Made by a program: the position numbers and the translations under genes
The notes under the pieces: generated by a model
Database searches by the model: none
What the model saw: the letters and a program-made list of their open reading frames with translations, nothing else
What the model was told of the DNA's origin: nothing
Shown here: piece after piece, positions 25,275 to 33,274 of the stretch
Numbering within the stretch: the stretch's first letter is position 1
Layout: each line of letters opens with the position of its first letter
NCBI RefSeq assembly: GCF_018406645.1
Contig: NZ_AP024546.1
Span: 1-64,000 of the forward strand
DNA length: 64,000 bases
Direction: 5' to 3'
From: Lysobacter helvus
GTDB lineage: Bacteria > Pseudomonadota > Gammaproteobacteria > Xanthomonadales > Xanthomonadaceae

Positions 25275-27220
25275 GGCCACGTCCCCTGCGGCGTGATCTT
25301 CGGCGGTGATTTCAGCTGGAAATGCATCCAGTCCTTCGTGCCGGTGGTCGTCCCCAGCCACACCAGGTTGCCGCCTTCGCTCGACGTCAGCGCGGCCACC
25401 AGTTCCGGCTCCATGTTCATGAAACCGTGCACGGCGACGGCCGACAGGCTCGTGCCCTGCCCGATCGGTTGCCCGGCCTTGTCGCGCGTGCCGGCGAAGA
25501 TGCCGTGCAGTTCGACGAGCGAGGCCGCGAGCGTTGCGACCTCGGATTCCTTTGCGCGGGGTGCCAGCCGAAATCGCAGGTTGATCGGCATTTCGTAGCG
25601 ACGCACGTCCTCGCGGATGCGCTTGAGCTCGGCGATGACCTTGCGGTCGAACAGGATCGCGAGTTCGGCCGTCTTCGGGAACGCCGGCGTGTCGCGCGGA
25701 TCGATCACCTGCGCGAGGATGAAGGGCATGAGCCGGGTGAGGTCCGCGCGGTTCTTGATCTTCGGCTGCAGCGCGGCCACCAGCGTGTCGAGGACGCGTG
25801 GATCGTCGTGCGCGCTGTAACTGCCCTCGCCGCCGCTGCTGTCGGGCACGGCGACGCGTGCTTCCTCCTTGTCCATTGCGTCGCGCAGCGTCCGCTTCAA
25901 AGCCGCCAGCCCCTCGGCGCCCGGCTTGCCGCGTTGCGCGGCCGCCGCCACGGCCTTGGCCAACGCCGCGGCCGGAATCGGGATCTGGTGCTTCGCCGCC
26001 TCCGCCGCCAGCGCCGCTTCGAAATGCGCCGGCGAGTCGAACATGCTGCGGAACTTGTCGCTCGCCTCGCGAAAGTGCTTCGCCGCCGGCAGCGCGGTGG
26101 CGAACGGCTGCCCCGCCTTCGCGCCCGCCATGTCCGGCCCGTAGACATCGAACCCCGTCAGTTGCTTCACGATGTCCCAGCGGAACTTCGGCAGGTTGGG
26201 ATTCGCGTTGGCGTCGATGTCGATTGCGAAGCCGAAGGAGTGGTTGCCGATCTCGCTCGGGTTGTTGCGGTTTTCGCGGATGCTGATGGCCCACGAGCCG
26301 CGGTGGTGCACCTTGCCGGCCAGCGTGGTGATGTCGGCCATGCTGGCGATCACGCGGTCGAAAGTACCGGCGGGCACCTTGCTGGACTGGAGGAGATCGG
26401 TGGCTTTCTTGAGCGCCTTCTTCAGCTCCGGGTGCACGAGGCTCTGGCGGCCGAACACCTTCGTCGTGCCCGACGCCGGCGGAAATTCTGCGGGTTCCAG
26501 CGTCGCGAAGAAGGCATTCATCGCATCGATGCTGCCGAACGTCGCCTTCAGCCCGTCGCGCATCGCGACGTATCCGACGAGCGGATCCGCGTCCGGTTCC
26601 ATCGCGCCCTTCGCTTTCGTGGTCAGGCGCGCGAACTCGTCGCGATAGGTTTGCGGGGCTTCGGTTCCGACGCCGAGGATCAAGCGATCGAGCACGCCGT
26701 CGGCGACGCGGATGCGATCGGCCTTGGGCAATGCGCGCAGCGGGTCGGTGATGCCGGGCGTGTCGAGTGCGGCGAACCCCGACGGCACGCGCGGCGCGCC
26801 CTTCGTGCCCAAGGCGATGATCCATTTGCGGATCGCGGGCCATTGCTGCTTGAGGACGAGTTCCGGGGTGAGCGTCAACTTGGGATTCACCGTGGAGGTC
26901 AACGGGATCTCGGAAAGCGGCGTTTCGACGGCGGCGCCGATCGCGTCGATCAGGTCGTCGACGGGGTCGGGGGGTGCATTCGCAGGGACACCAGGTGCGG
27001 GACCCGGCGGCAACGGTGATTTGGGATCGGGTTGCCGGTACAGAAGCAACGGCGCGCGCGGTGATGCGAGCCGATCCTCGATCAAGCGCTGCAGCCCGAT
27101 ATTCCCCATGCGCTGCCGGAATTCACCGCCCGCTTTCACCGACACGATGGGCCTGCGCGCCACCACGGCGTGGATGGGTCCGCGATCCACGCTGCTTTCG
27201 AACTTGCGCTTCCGGGCCAT
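25271..27220 (-). CDS. Putative eCIS cargo with M15 (VanY-type) peptidase motifs
   Basis: A 649-residue protein, last gene of the eCIS train. Basic N-terminus, then GNIGLQRL at residues 39-46 and a Pro-rich stretch (62-86), a mostly helical middle, and motifs of M15 D-Ala-D-Ala carboxypeptidases: NHSFGFAIDID with H327 and D334 as zinc ligands, and DWMHFQL near the C-terminus with H633 as the third. M15 enzymes cut peptidoglycan stem peptides. The spacing between the first pair and last ligand is much larger than in VanY (300 residues), so the fold may contain an insertion. GAGGGTG precedes the ATG. It follows the pentapeptide protein by 9 bp. Seen: motifs. Inferred: peptidoglycan-active payload carried by the particle. 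Confidence 0.65.
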   Translation of the reverse strand: MARKRKFESSVDRGPIHAVVARRPIVSVKAGGEFRQRMGNIGLQRLIEDRLASPRAPLLLYRQPDPKSPLPPGPAPGVPANAPPDPVDDLIDAIGAAVETPLSEIPLTSTVNPKLTLTPELVLKQQWPAIRKWIIALGTKGAPRVPSGFAALDTPGITDPLRALPKADRIRVADGVLDRLILGVGTEAPQTYRDEFARLTTKAKGAMEPDADPLVGYVAMRDGLKATFGSIDAMNAFFATLEPAEFPPASGTTKVFGRQSLVHPELKKALKKATDLLQSSKVPAGTFDRVIASMADITTLAGKVHHRGSWAISIRENRNNPSEIGNHSFGFAIDIDANANPNLPKFRWDIVKQLTGFDVYGPDMAGAKAGQPFATALPAAKHFREASDKFRSMFDSPAHFEAALAAEAAKHQIPIPAAALAKAVAAAAQRGKPGAEGLAALKRTLRDAMDKEEARVAVPDSSGGEGSYSAHDDPRVLDTLVAALQPKIKNRADLTRLMPFILAQVIDPRDTPAFPKTAELAILFDRKVIAELKRIREDVRRYEMPINLRFRLAPRAKESEVATLAASLVELHGIFAGTRDKAGQPIGQGTSLSAVAVHGFMNMEPELVAALTSSEGGNLVWLGTTTGTKDWMHFQLKSPPKITPQGTWP

Positions 27221-27229
27221 GCTGCACCC

Positions 27230-27832
27230 TCATCCGTCGGCAGCCGCCGCGACAAGGCACTGCAGCGCCATTTCGCCTTCGATGACCGACGCGGCGCTGT
27301 CGTGCAGGCGCTCGACAAAGACCGTGTCCGCCGCCTCCGCGCCGCGGAAATCCGCGCCTTCGATCCAGGCGCCACTCAGCTCCGCCTGGGTCAGGTTGAC
27401 GTTGCGCAGCGTCGCGCCTTCCAGCCGTGCCTCCCTCAGGTACGCGCGGAACAAGTTCGCGCCCGACAAGTCGGCGCCGCGGAAATCCGCCTGGCGAAAA
27501 CTGGTTCGAAATCCGCGAAGCTCCAGCATGGAGGCGTTGCGGAAGACTGCGTGGTCAAGATTCGCCTTGGTGAAATCGGCACCCGCCAGATCGGCATCCA
27601 CGAACGAGGACGATGCAAGATTTGCACCGCCAAAAGTGGCGCCACGCAGGTTGGCCCGGTCGAAACAGACCGAGGCAAGCGTTGCATCGGTGAGGTCGAC
27701 GCCCGGGAGTTCCACCGAGGACAGGTCGGCGTCGTGCAGGACAAGCTGCGTGCCGGATGCGCCAAGGCTCGCCAACCACTGCGCATGCAGTGCAATCCTG
27801 GCGATCAGTTCACTTTCGGGAATTGAAGGCAT
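27230..27832 (-). CDS. Pentapeptide-repeat protein, possible immunity/protective partner
   Basis: A 200-residue protein in which about residues 30-170 are tandem pentapeptides of the A(D/N)LxX type (for example VELPGVDLTDATL, FGGANLASSSFVDADLAGAD), giving a right-handed four-sided beta helix. Such proteins can mimic DNA (QnrB, MfpA protect gyrase) or act in complexes. The position is telling: 15 bp after the stop of the 1018-residue DUF4157 protein, with AGAGGAAA overlapping that stop, and 9 bp before the M15-like cargo. It lacks a signal peptide. Its sequence does not prove an immunity role; this is inferred from position and the nuclease module next door. Confidence 0.9.
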   Translation of the reverse strand: MPSIPESELIARIALHAQWLASLGASGTQLVLHDADLSSVELPGVDLTDATLASVCFDRANLRGATFGGANLASSSFVDADLAGADFTKANLDHAVFRNASMLELRGFRTSFRQADFRGADLSGANLFRAYLREARLEGATLRNVNLTQAELSGAWIEGADFRGAEAADTVFVERLHDSAASVIEGEMALQCLVAAAADG

Positions 27833-27847
27833 CGCTCGAATTTCCTC

Positions 27848-30800
27848 TCAGGGGAAGAACTTTACCCGGTCGCCCCACCCGCGCTTGACCCCTTCCGCTT
27901 TCAGCGCTGCAGTGTCCGCTGCCGTCATCTTGCCGGTGTCCATCATTACGTCCTCGCCGAGCGAGAGCGACTTGTCGACCTTGGCAGCGTCCGTTGCAAG
28001 GTCGAATCCGCCTTGCGCTGGGCTATGCCCCGAGTCGAATCCTTTCACGTCCCAAGGCTTGCCATCTCCATCGATGAAATCGGCGCCGCCCGTTGGATCG
28101 CGTCGGACCGGACCCTTGACCTGGCCGGCTTCTTCCAGCGAGACGGCGACTTCGGCTTCGCGGAGCGTGCTGGGCGTGACCTTTCCGCCCTGCGCCGGAT
28201 CCTTGCCGAGGATGTCGATCCGCGCCTTTCGCGACACGATCGGATCGTTTGGATGTGGGTTGTTCTTCCGGATGTCGGCCAGCTTTTCTTCGATCTTGGC
28301 CATCTTCCAGGCCTTCAGCTTCGGATTGGCGGTGGTCTCGGCGGCCTCCAGTTCCGCCAGCAAGGCGGCGTTCTTCGGATCGTTCAATTCGATTGCGTAA
28401 TCCTTGACCAGCGTTCCGCAATCCGAGCAACGCAGGCACACACCGTCTTCGGTGACCTTGATCTTGTGCTTCCCATCCGCGGTCGGCTCTTCGGCGACTA
28501 CGCGCTTCCCGTTTTCGAAGCCCAGGTCCGGCTCGGGTGCCGGCGCAGGTTCGTCCTTGCCCGGCGGCGGCTTCTGTTCGGGCGGCGCCGGTTTGCTTTC
28601 GGGCAACGGCGGCGCTTTTGCTTCGATCGGCGGCGCCTTGATGGGGAACACTTTCCCCTTGACGAAGTTGAAGATGCCCTTCATCACGCCGTAGAGCGCC
28701 GGCAGCAGGATCATCAGCAGCGCGATCACTGCCGTGATCGCAACCGCGATCAGGTTGTCGGCGATGCTGTTGTAGGCATCCTTCTTCTGGCTCTTGACCG
28801 TCGCACCGGTGTTCAGCAACAGCAACTTCTGGGCCAGGTTTGCGCCTACGCCGCCGAGGAACGCGAGCAGCAACTCGTACCCGATCGCCAATGCGGCTTC
28901 GTGCGCCACGGGGATGAATGAAGCGACGAGCAGTGGCAGCATCAGCGTCCGCATCAGGATGCTGACCCCGGTGTTCCAGAGAAGAATCGGGATGTCGAGG
29001 ATCTGCAGGATGCTGGTCCAGAGGTCATGCAGCGAATCGAAATTCAACCCCAGCACGACCTTCTTGATGTCGTAGTACAACTTGATGAGGTCTTCGATAT
29101 CGCCGATCACTGGCACGAAGAGGTCCCTCAGCAACCCGACCACCACGGTCATCGGGCTGGCCTTGAAGGCCTCCCACTTGTCACCCATCGCACCCAGGAT
29201 GCCGGTGCCGATCTCGCCCCAGTCTGCCGCGGTGCGTGCCTCCGGGGCGTTCGCATCCGGCGTGCGATGGATCTTCACTGGTGGCGCCCCGGCGGGTGCG
29301 GCGGCCGCAGGGTCCGTGCCGCTGCCGAAGTATTGGCTGACCACACCGGCAAACCGGTTTTCCACCCCTTCGAGCGCCTGCACGCAACGCTTGGCAAGGA
29401 TCGCGATGTACTTCATCGGATCCGCGAAGAAATCCGTGAGGAACGCCACCATCTGGCCAATCTTGACGAGCGTTGCGATCACGACGTCGATCGCGAAGTT
29501 CAAGACCTTCTGCATGAAGCCGACGATGGCGTCGATCGCCGTGTTGACCCACGCCTTGATCTGGCCGAAGAGCGCCGTCCACCCGTCGTGGATCTTCTTC
29601 CACAGCGCCTTGAGCGCATCGACAAGCGCGCGCGCACCTCGCTGCACGAAATCGGGCAACTTCCGGAAGAGGAAGTTGCCGAGCAGTCCGGACAACTTGT
29701 CGAGAACCCAGGTCGCGTAACGGTTGATGATCCCCCACGTGAACTCGAACGGCCGCAAGAGGCCGGCCGCCAAAGTCTTGAATCCCTCGCCCACCCGCTT
29801 GACGACGCCGGAGAACGCGGCCCACGTGCGGGACAGCGCCGCCGGATCGAGCTTCATGAAGGCATCCGCCACCAACTTCAGCGGACTGAGGAAGAACGCG
29901 GTGATGTTGCCGAAGGCGTCCTTCGCCGCTTCGAAGGCGGCGTTCATCAAGCCCTCGAGCTTGTCCCACTGGTCGCCCAGCCACGCCATCGCCTCGTGCG
30001 CGAGTTCGGTGATCTGTTCGACGACCCAGTTGATCGCGTCCTCGGCCTTGTCGCGCACCACGCCGGCCGCGGTCTTGACGCCCTCCCACGAGAAGTCCGT
30101 TTCGTAGCCGAACGGCAGGTCGAAACGCTGGATCGTGGGCGTGACCGCGTGCGTTGCGATGCTGGGCCTGGCCGTCGCCGCCTTCCGGCTGACGCGACTG
30201 GCGCCCCCATCCTGCTGCACCACGTGCGTCAGCTCGTGCGCCAGCAGGTGCTGTCCTTCCTGCGATTCCGGTGCGAACTGCCCGCCCGCGAAAACGATGT
30301 CCGACCCCACGGTGAAGGCCTTCGCGCTCACCGCCCTGGCGGTGGCGTCCGCGCGGCCGCCGGTGTGCACGCGCACGTGGCTGAAGTCGGCGCCGAAGCG
30401 CGGCTCGAAGAACGCGCGCGTGGCGGGCGGCAGCGGTGAACCGCCGCCTTGCATGTCGTGGATGTTCGCTGCGACCGGCACCGGTGCTTCGGAGGCACCA
30501 CCGGATGCCGTCGCGCGGTCGATCTGCTCGCCCGCCATCTCCTCTTCGCATTCGGCGCAGACACGATGGACCGCAGGCGACGGGGCATTGCGCGAGACGT
30601 TCCCCGGTTCGGCCGATCGCATCACGTGGTCGGCGACGCGCTCCGCTTCCTGTTCGTGCGCGTCATCGGGGTGGCTGACGGCGAATTCGCCCAACGCGGC
30701 CCCATCGCCGAACACGCTGGCGGGTCCGCTGGCGCGGGACATCATCTGAGTCGCAAATGCCTGCGCGCCCTGGTTTCCCAACTTCTGCTGCAACGCCGCG

Positions 30801-30904
30801 CCCATCGGCGTTGCGCGTTCCGACGCGATCGCAGGCGCACGCACCACCCCCGGCCGCCGTTCCGCCACGGCCGGCTTCCGCGACGCACTACGCTCCGGCC
30901 CCAT
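27848..30904 (-). CDS. DUF4157 eCIS core protein with C-terminal PD-(D/E)xK-like nuclease module
   Basis: A 1018-residue protein. Residues 42-50 hold LGNQGAQAF; 81-95 the DUF4157 entry motif DAHEQEAERVADHVM; 116-123 CAECEEEM; 160-231 the DUF4157 core with FEPRFGADFSHVRVHTG and the HELTH zinc site at 223-227. A long amphipathic-helical region follows (about 270-640), then hydrophobic segments (one at 717-740), a Pro-rich linker 757-796, a Cys knuckle (C823, C826, C829) and a C-terminal domain with E916/E918, GADF (D942) and WDVK (D952, K954), which fits the E-D-(D/E)xK pattern of PD-(D/E)xK nucleases. DUF4157 proteins are typical eCIS core/cargo proteins. I infer autoproteolytic release of a DNase toxin. 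The helical part is also reminiscent of tape-measure proteins. Confidence 0.8.
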   Translation of the reverse strand: MGPERSASRKPAVAERRPGVVRAPAIASERATPMGAALQQKLGNQGAQAFATQMMSRASGPASVFGDGAALGEFAVSHPDDAHEQEAERVADHVMRSAEPGNVSRNAPSPAVHRVCAECEEEMAGEQIDRATASGGASEAPVPVAANIHDMQGGGSPLPPATRAFFEPRFGADFSHVRVHTGGRADATARAVSAKAFTVGSDIVFAGGQFAPESQEGQHLLAHELTHVVQQDGGASRVSRKAATARPSIATHAVTPTIQRFDLPFGYETDFSWEGVKTAAGVVRDKAEDAINWVVEQITELAHEAMAWLGDQWDKLEGLMNAAFEAAKDAFGNITAFFLSPLKLVADAFMKLDPAALSRTWAAFSGVVKRVGEGFKTLAAGLLRPFEFTWGIINRYATWVLDKLSGLLGNFLFRKLPDFVQRGARALVDALKALWKKIHDGWTALFGQIKAWVNTAIDAIVGFMQKVLNFAIDVVIATLVKIGQMVAFLTDFFADPMKYIAILAKRCVQALEGVENRFAGVVSQYFGSGTDPAAAAPAGAPPVKIHRTPDANAPEARTAADWGEIGTGILGAMGDKWEAFKASPMTVVVGLLRDLFVPVIGDIEDLIKLYYDIKKVVLGLNFDSLHDLWTSILQILDIPILLWNTGVSILMRTLMLPLLVASFIPVAHEAALAIGYELLLAFLGGVGANLAQKLLLLNTGATVKSQKKDAYNSIADNLIAVAITAVIALLMILLPALYGVMKGIFNFVKGKVFPIKAPPIEAKAPPLPESKPAPPEQKPPPGKDEPAPAPEPDLGFENGKRVVAEEPTADGKHKIKVTEDGVCLRCSDCGTLVKDYAIELNDPKNAALLAELEAAETTANPKLKAWKMAKIEEKLADIRKNNPHPNDPIVSRKARIDILGKDPAQGGKVTPSTLREAEVAVSLEEAGQVKGPVRRDPTGGADFIDGDGKPWDVKGFDSGHSPAQGGFDLATDAAKVDKSLSLGEDVMMDTGKMTAADTAALKAEGVKRGWGDRVKFFP

Positions 30905-30925
30905 GGCGTGCCTGCAACGCGCGCG

Positions 30926-31753
30926 TCAGGTATTCGGCGGCGTGATGGTCGCGATCGTCCCGCGCGGACGCACGACCTTCTTCGCCACCATCGTGTTGGT
31001 CAGCGTCCCGACGGCCTGCGCCTGCGGCGGCGCCACCAGGGGATCGCGCATCAGCACGGGGCGGATGAAACGCCGCACGCTGTGGTCGGCCTCCCATGGT
31101 TTTTCCGCATCGTTGGTTTCGTCGATGCGCGCCAGCACGACGCAATCGCAGTCGCAGCAGTCGCAATCGCCGTCCTTGCAGCCGCACACGCCGTTGTAGT
31201 GGTTCTGATGACAGAGCATCGACGGGTCGGCGCACTTGCACGGCGTATCCCAGATGCCGGTCGTCGGCGAGTCCTGGCAGCCGCAGCCGAGCGCGGCATC
31301 CAGCACGCGGATCTCGAAGGCGTCGCGTTCGCGCGTGCAGACGGCCGGCGTTTCGTCGTCGTCGCAACTGCAGGCGGCGGTGCGCGGTGCGCAGCACTTG
31401 CTGGTGCCGCACAGCACGACCCACAGCGGGAATTCGAACTTCGTGTCGCATTCGCCGTCCAGGTCGAACACCTGCGTCTTCGGCACGTACACCGGGTCGC
31501 CTTCGCAGTCGATGGCCAGGCCGCATTCCACGGTGATGCGCGGCTTGCCGCAGTGCACGGCCACGTCGACCTTCAATCCGCACACGACGCCGCATCCGAA
31601 CAGGCTGCGGAACATCAGGCGGTTGATTTCGCGCGTGTACGCGGGCAGCAATTCCAGGTCGCCGTGCTCGAGCAGCATGCCGGGTCCGAACTTCGGCCAG
31701 ACGAGCGTCGACATGGCCTTGTGGATCGCCAGGGGCTTGGGAGTGTTGGTCAT
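30926..31753 (-). CDS. Cysteine-rich eCIS accessory protein, copy B
   Basis: A 275-residue protein with about 24 cysteines (about 9%), many in CxC or CC runs such as CGCKDGDCDCCDCDC near residues 190-205 and CGTSKCCAPRTAACSC near 115-130. It opens MTNTPKPLAIHKAMSTLVWP and shares the segment VVCGLK with its neighbour (GVVYGF). The C-terminus carries a conserved basic segment MVAKKVVRPRG. No signal peptide. Cys-rich proteins with this type of repertoire are found in eCIS operons and are probably structural parts of the baseplate or tail tip, perhaps metal-binding; that is inference. AAGGAG precedes the ATG. Confidence 0.7.
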   Translation of the reverse strand: MTNTPKPLAIHKAMSTLVWPKFGPGMLLEHGDLELLPAYTREINRLMFRSLFGCGVVCGLKVDVAVHCGKPRITVECGLAIDCEGDPVYVPKTQVFDLDGECDTKFEFPLWVVLCGTSKCCAPRTAACSCDDDETPAVCTRERDAFEIRVLDAALGCGCQDSPTTGIWDTPCKCADPSMLCHQNHYNGVCGCKDGDCDCCDCDCVVLARIDETNDAEKPWEADHSVRRFIRPVLMRDPLVAPPQAQAVGTLTNTMVAKKVVRPRGTIATITPPNT

Positions 31754-31764
31754 GGCGCAACTCC

Positions 31765-33252
31765 TTAGGCGTCGCTCTGCGCGACGCGGAAGTTCGAATG
31801 GAAGGTGCCGCCCGGGGTGCCGTTCCCGGTCGGGGCCGGCGAGAGGCCGACGGCATTGGCGTCCACGGTCTGCCCGTTGCAGTCGACGATGTAGTCGCCG
31901 AACACCGCGATCTCCACCAGGGCTTCGTCCTTGTTGAAGATCTTGTGTTTCTTCACCGTCACCGCGTCGGTGGCCCAGCCGGCTTCGACCACCAGCGTGG
32001 CGCGCGTGATGTGCTGCGGATCCGGGCCGCCGCTCTTGATGACGTCGATGATCGGGACGCGGCGCGATTCGTACCAGCCGGCCTCGTCCTCGGCGATGGT
32101 GATCGTCATGGAGAAGCAGTCGGGGCGCACCGTGTCCGCGCGCACGGGGCGCGAGAACTCCACCCAGTAGTCGCGCGTGAGGTTGCGCGTGTTGTCGGCG
32201 GGATCCTCGTCGCCGAACGATGCCTGGAAGTCCTTGTACGGCACCAGCGTGTCCAGCCGGTGCCACGGCTTCCAGCCGATCGCGCTGATGCGCGTGAGGT
32301 CGCAGCCGCGGATCAGGTCGAACAGCAGGTCGTTGCGCTTCACGAGGCGGCGCGGGCCGCAGGCTTCGAAGGTGTCGTCGAAGCCCCAGCAGTCGCATTC
32401 GGCGTCGTGGCGCAGCACCACGCAGGCCAGCGGCACGCCATGGCGCAGGTCCACGCGCACGCGGGCGCAGGGTTCCTCGATCTCCGTCAGGCAATCGCAG
32501 TCGTCGTGGAAGCGCAGGCCGGTGAGGTGTTCGCACAGGCAGCGGCAGCCACCGCGTTGCACGGGGTGCTTGCGCAGGCGCTGCGCGACGACGGCGCCCT
32601 GCTCGATCGGATCCTTGCCCGTGCGGTGTTCGTCGCAGCACGGGCCGGTGCCGCATTCGCAGTCCAGCGTGCAGTCGTGCTGGTCGCAGCAGGTGCGGCA
32701 GTTCACGCGCTGCAACGAGAAGCGCACGGTCTCGCACACGTGGTCCCATTCGTTGCGTTCGCAGCTGCACGGGTCGGTGACCGGCACCGGGTCCATCGCC
32801 TGTTCGGCGTAGTGCACGCTGAGCAGCCAGCATTCGCGCGTCGGATCGATGCGCGATGGATTACGCGCGTCCGCATCGCCCAGGCCCGCGTCCTCGCGCG
32901 ACAGGCGCCGGCCCTTGTCGTCGATCAGCACGACCTCGCGCAGGCCCACGGGCGCGCCGCGCACGCGCACCAGTTCGCGACCGCAGGCATCCAGCGCGAG
33001 GCCGGCGCCCAGCTGGAAGCGGCCGCCGACGCCTCTTTCGTCCGGCGGCGCCATCGCCATCTTGAAGCCGTACACCACGCCCCAGCCGTGGATCGCGCGG
33101 TTGAGCAGGCGACGACGGTCGATCAGGTAATCCTGTTCGACGCGGAAGGCATCGGCGGTGAGCCGCTTGCCCTCGAAGTAGTTGTTGCGCAGGCCGGAGT
33201 CGCAGCCTGCGTCGCTGCAGCATTCCCGATGTGCGTCTGCCTTGTGTTGCAT
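31765..33252 (-). CDS. Cysteine-rich eCIS accessory protein, copy A
   Basis: A 495-residue protein with about 29 cysteines. The N-terminal segment RNNYFEGKRLTADAFRVEQ followed by YLIDRRRLLNRAIHGWGVVY is a typical eCIS/phage-tail-associated signature. Cys clusters at about 200-260 (CSCERNEWDHVC, then CRTCCDQHDCTLDCECG) could bind several metal ions. The C-terminal 130 residues are beta-rich and end FHSNFRVAQSDA. The ATG at 33252 is chosen because everything upstream in the frame is antisense to the tail-I-like gene. It precedes copy B by 12 bp. Confidence 0.72.
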   Translation of the reverse strand: MQHKADAHRECCSDAGCDSGLRNNYFEGKRLTADAFRVEQDYLIDRRRLLNRAIHGWGVVYGFKMAMAPPDERGVGGRFQLGAGLALDACGRELVRVRGAPVGLREVVLIDDKGRRLSREDAGLGDADARNPSRIDPTRECWLLSVHYAEQAMDPVPVTDPCSCERNEWDHVCETVRFSLQRVNCRTCCDQHDCTLDCECGTGPCCDEHRTGKDPIEQGAVVAQRLRKHPVQRGGCRCLCEHLTGLRFHDDCDCLTEIEEPCARVRVDLRHGVPLACVVLRHDAECDCWGFDDTFEACGPRRLVKRNDLLFDLIRGCDLTRISAIGWKPWHRLDTLVPYKDFQASFGDEDPADNTRNLTRDYWVEFSRPVRADTVRPDCFSMTITIAEDEAGWYESRRVPIIDVIKSGGPDPQHITRATLVVEAGWATDAVTVKKHKIFNKDEALVEIAVFGDYIVDCNGQTVDANAVGLSPAPTGNGTPGGTFHSNFRVAQSDA

Positions 33253-33274
33253 GGCGATTCCTCCTGGCATTCCT

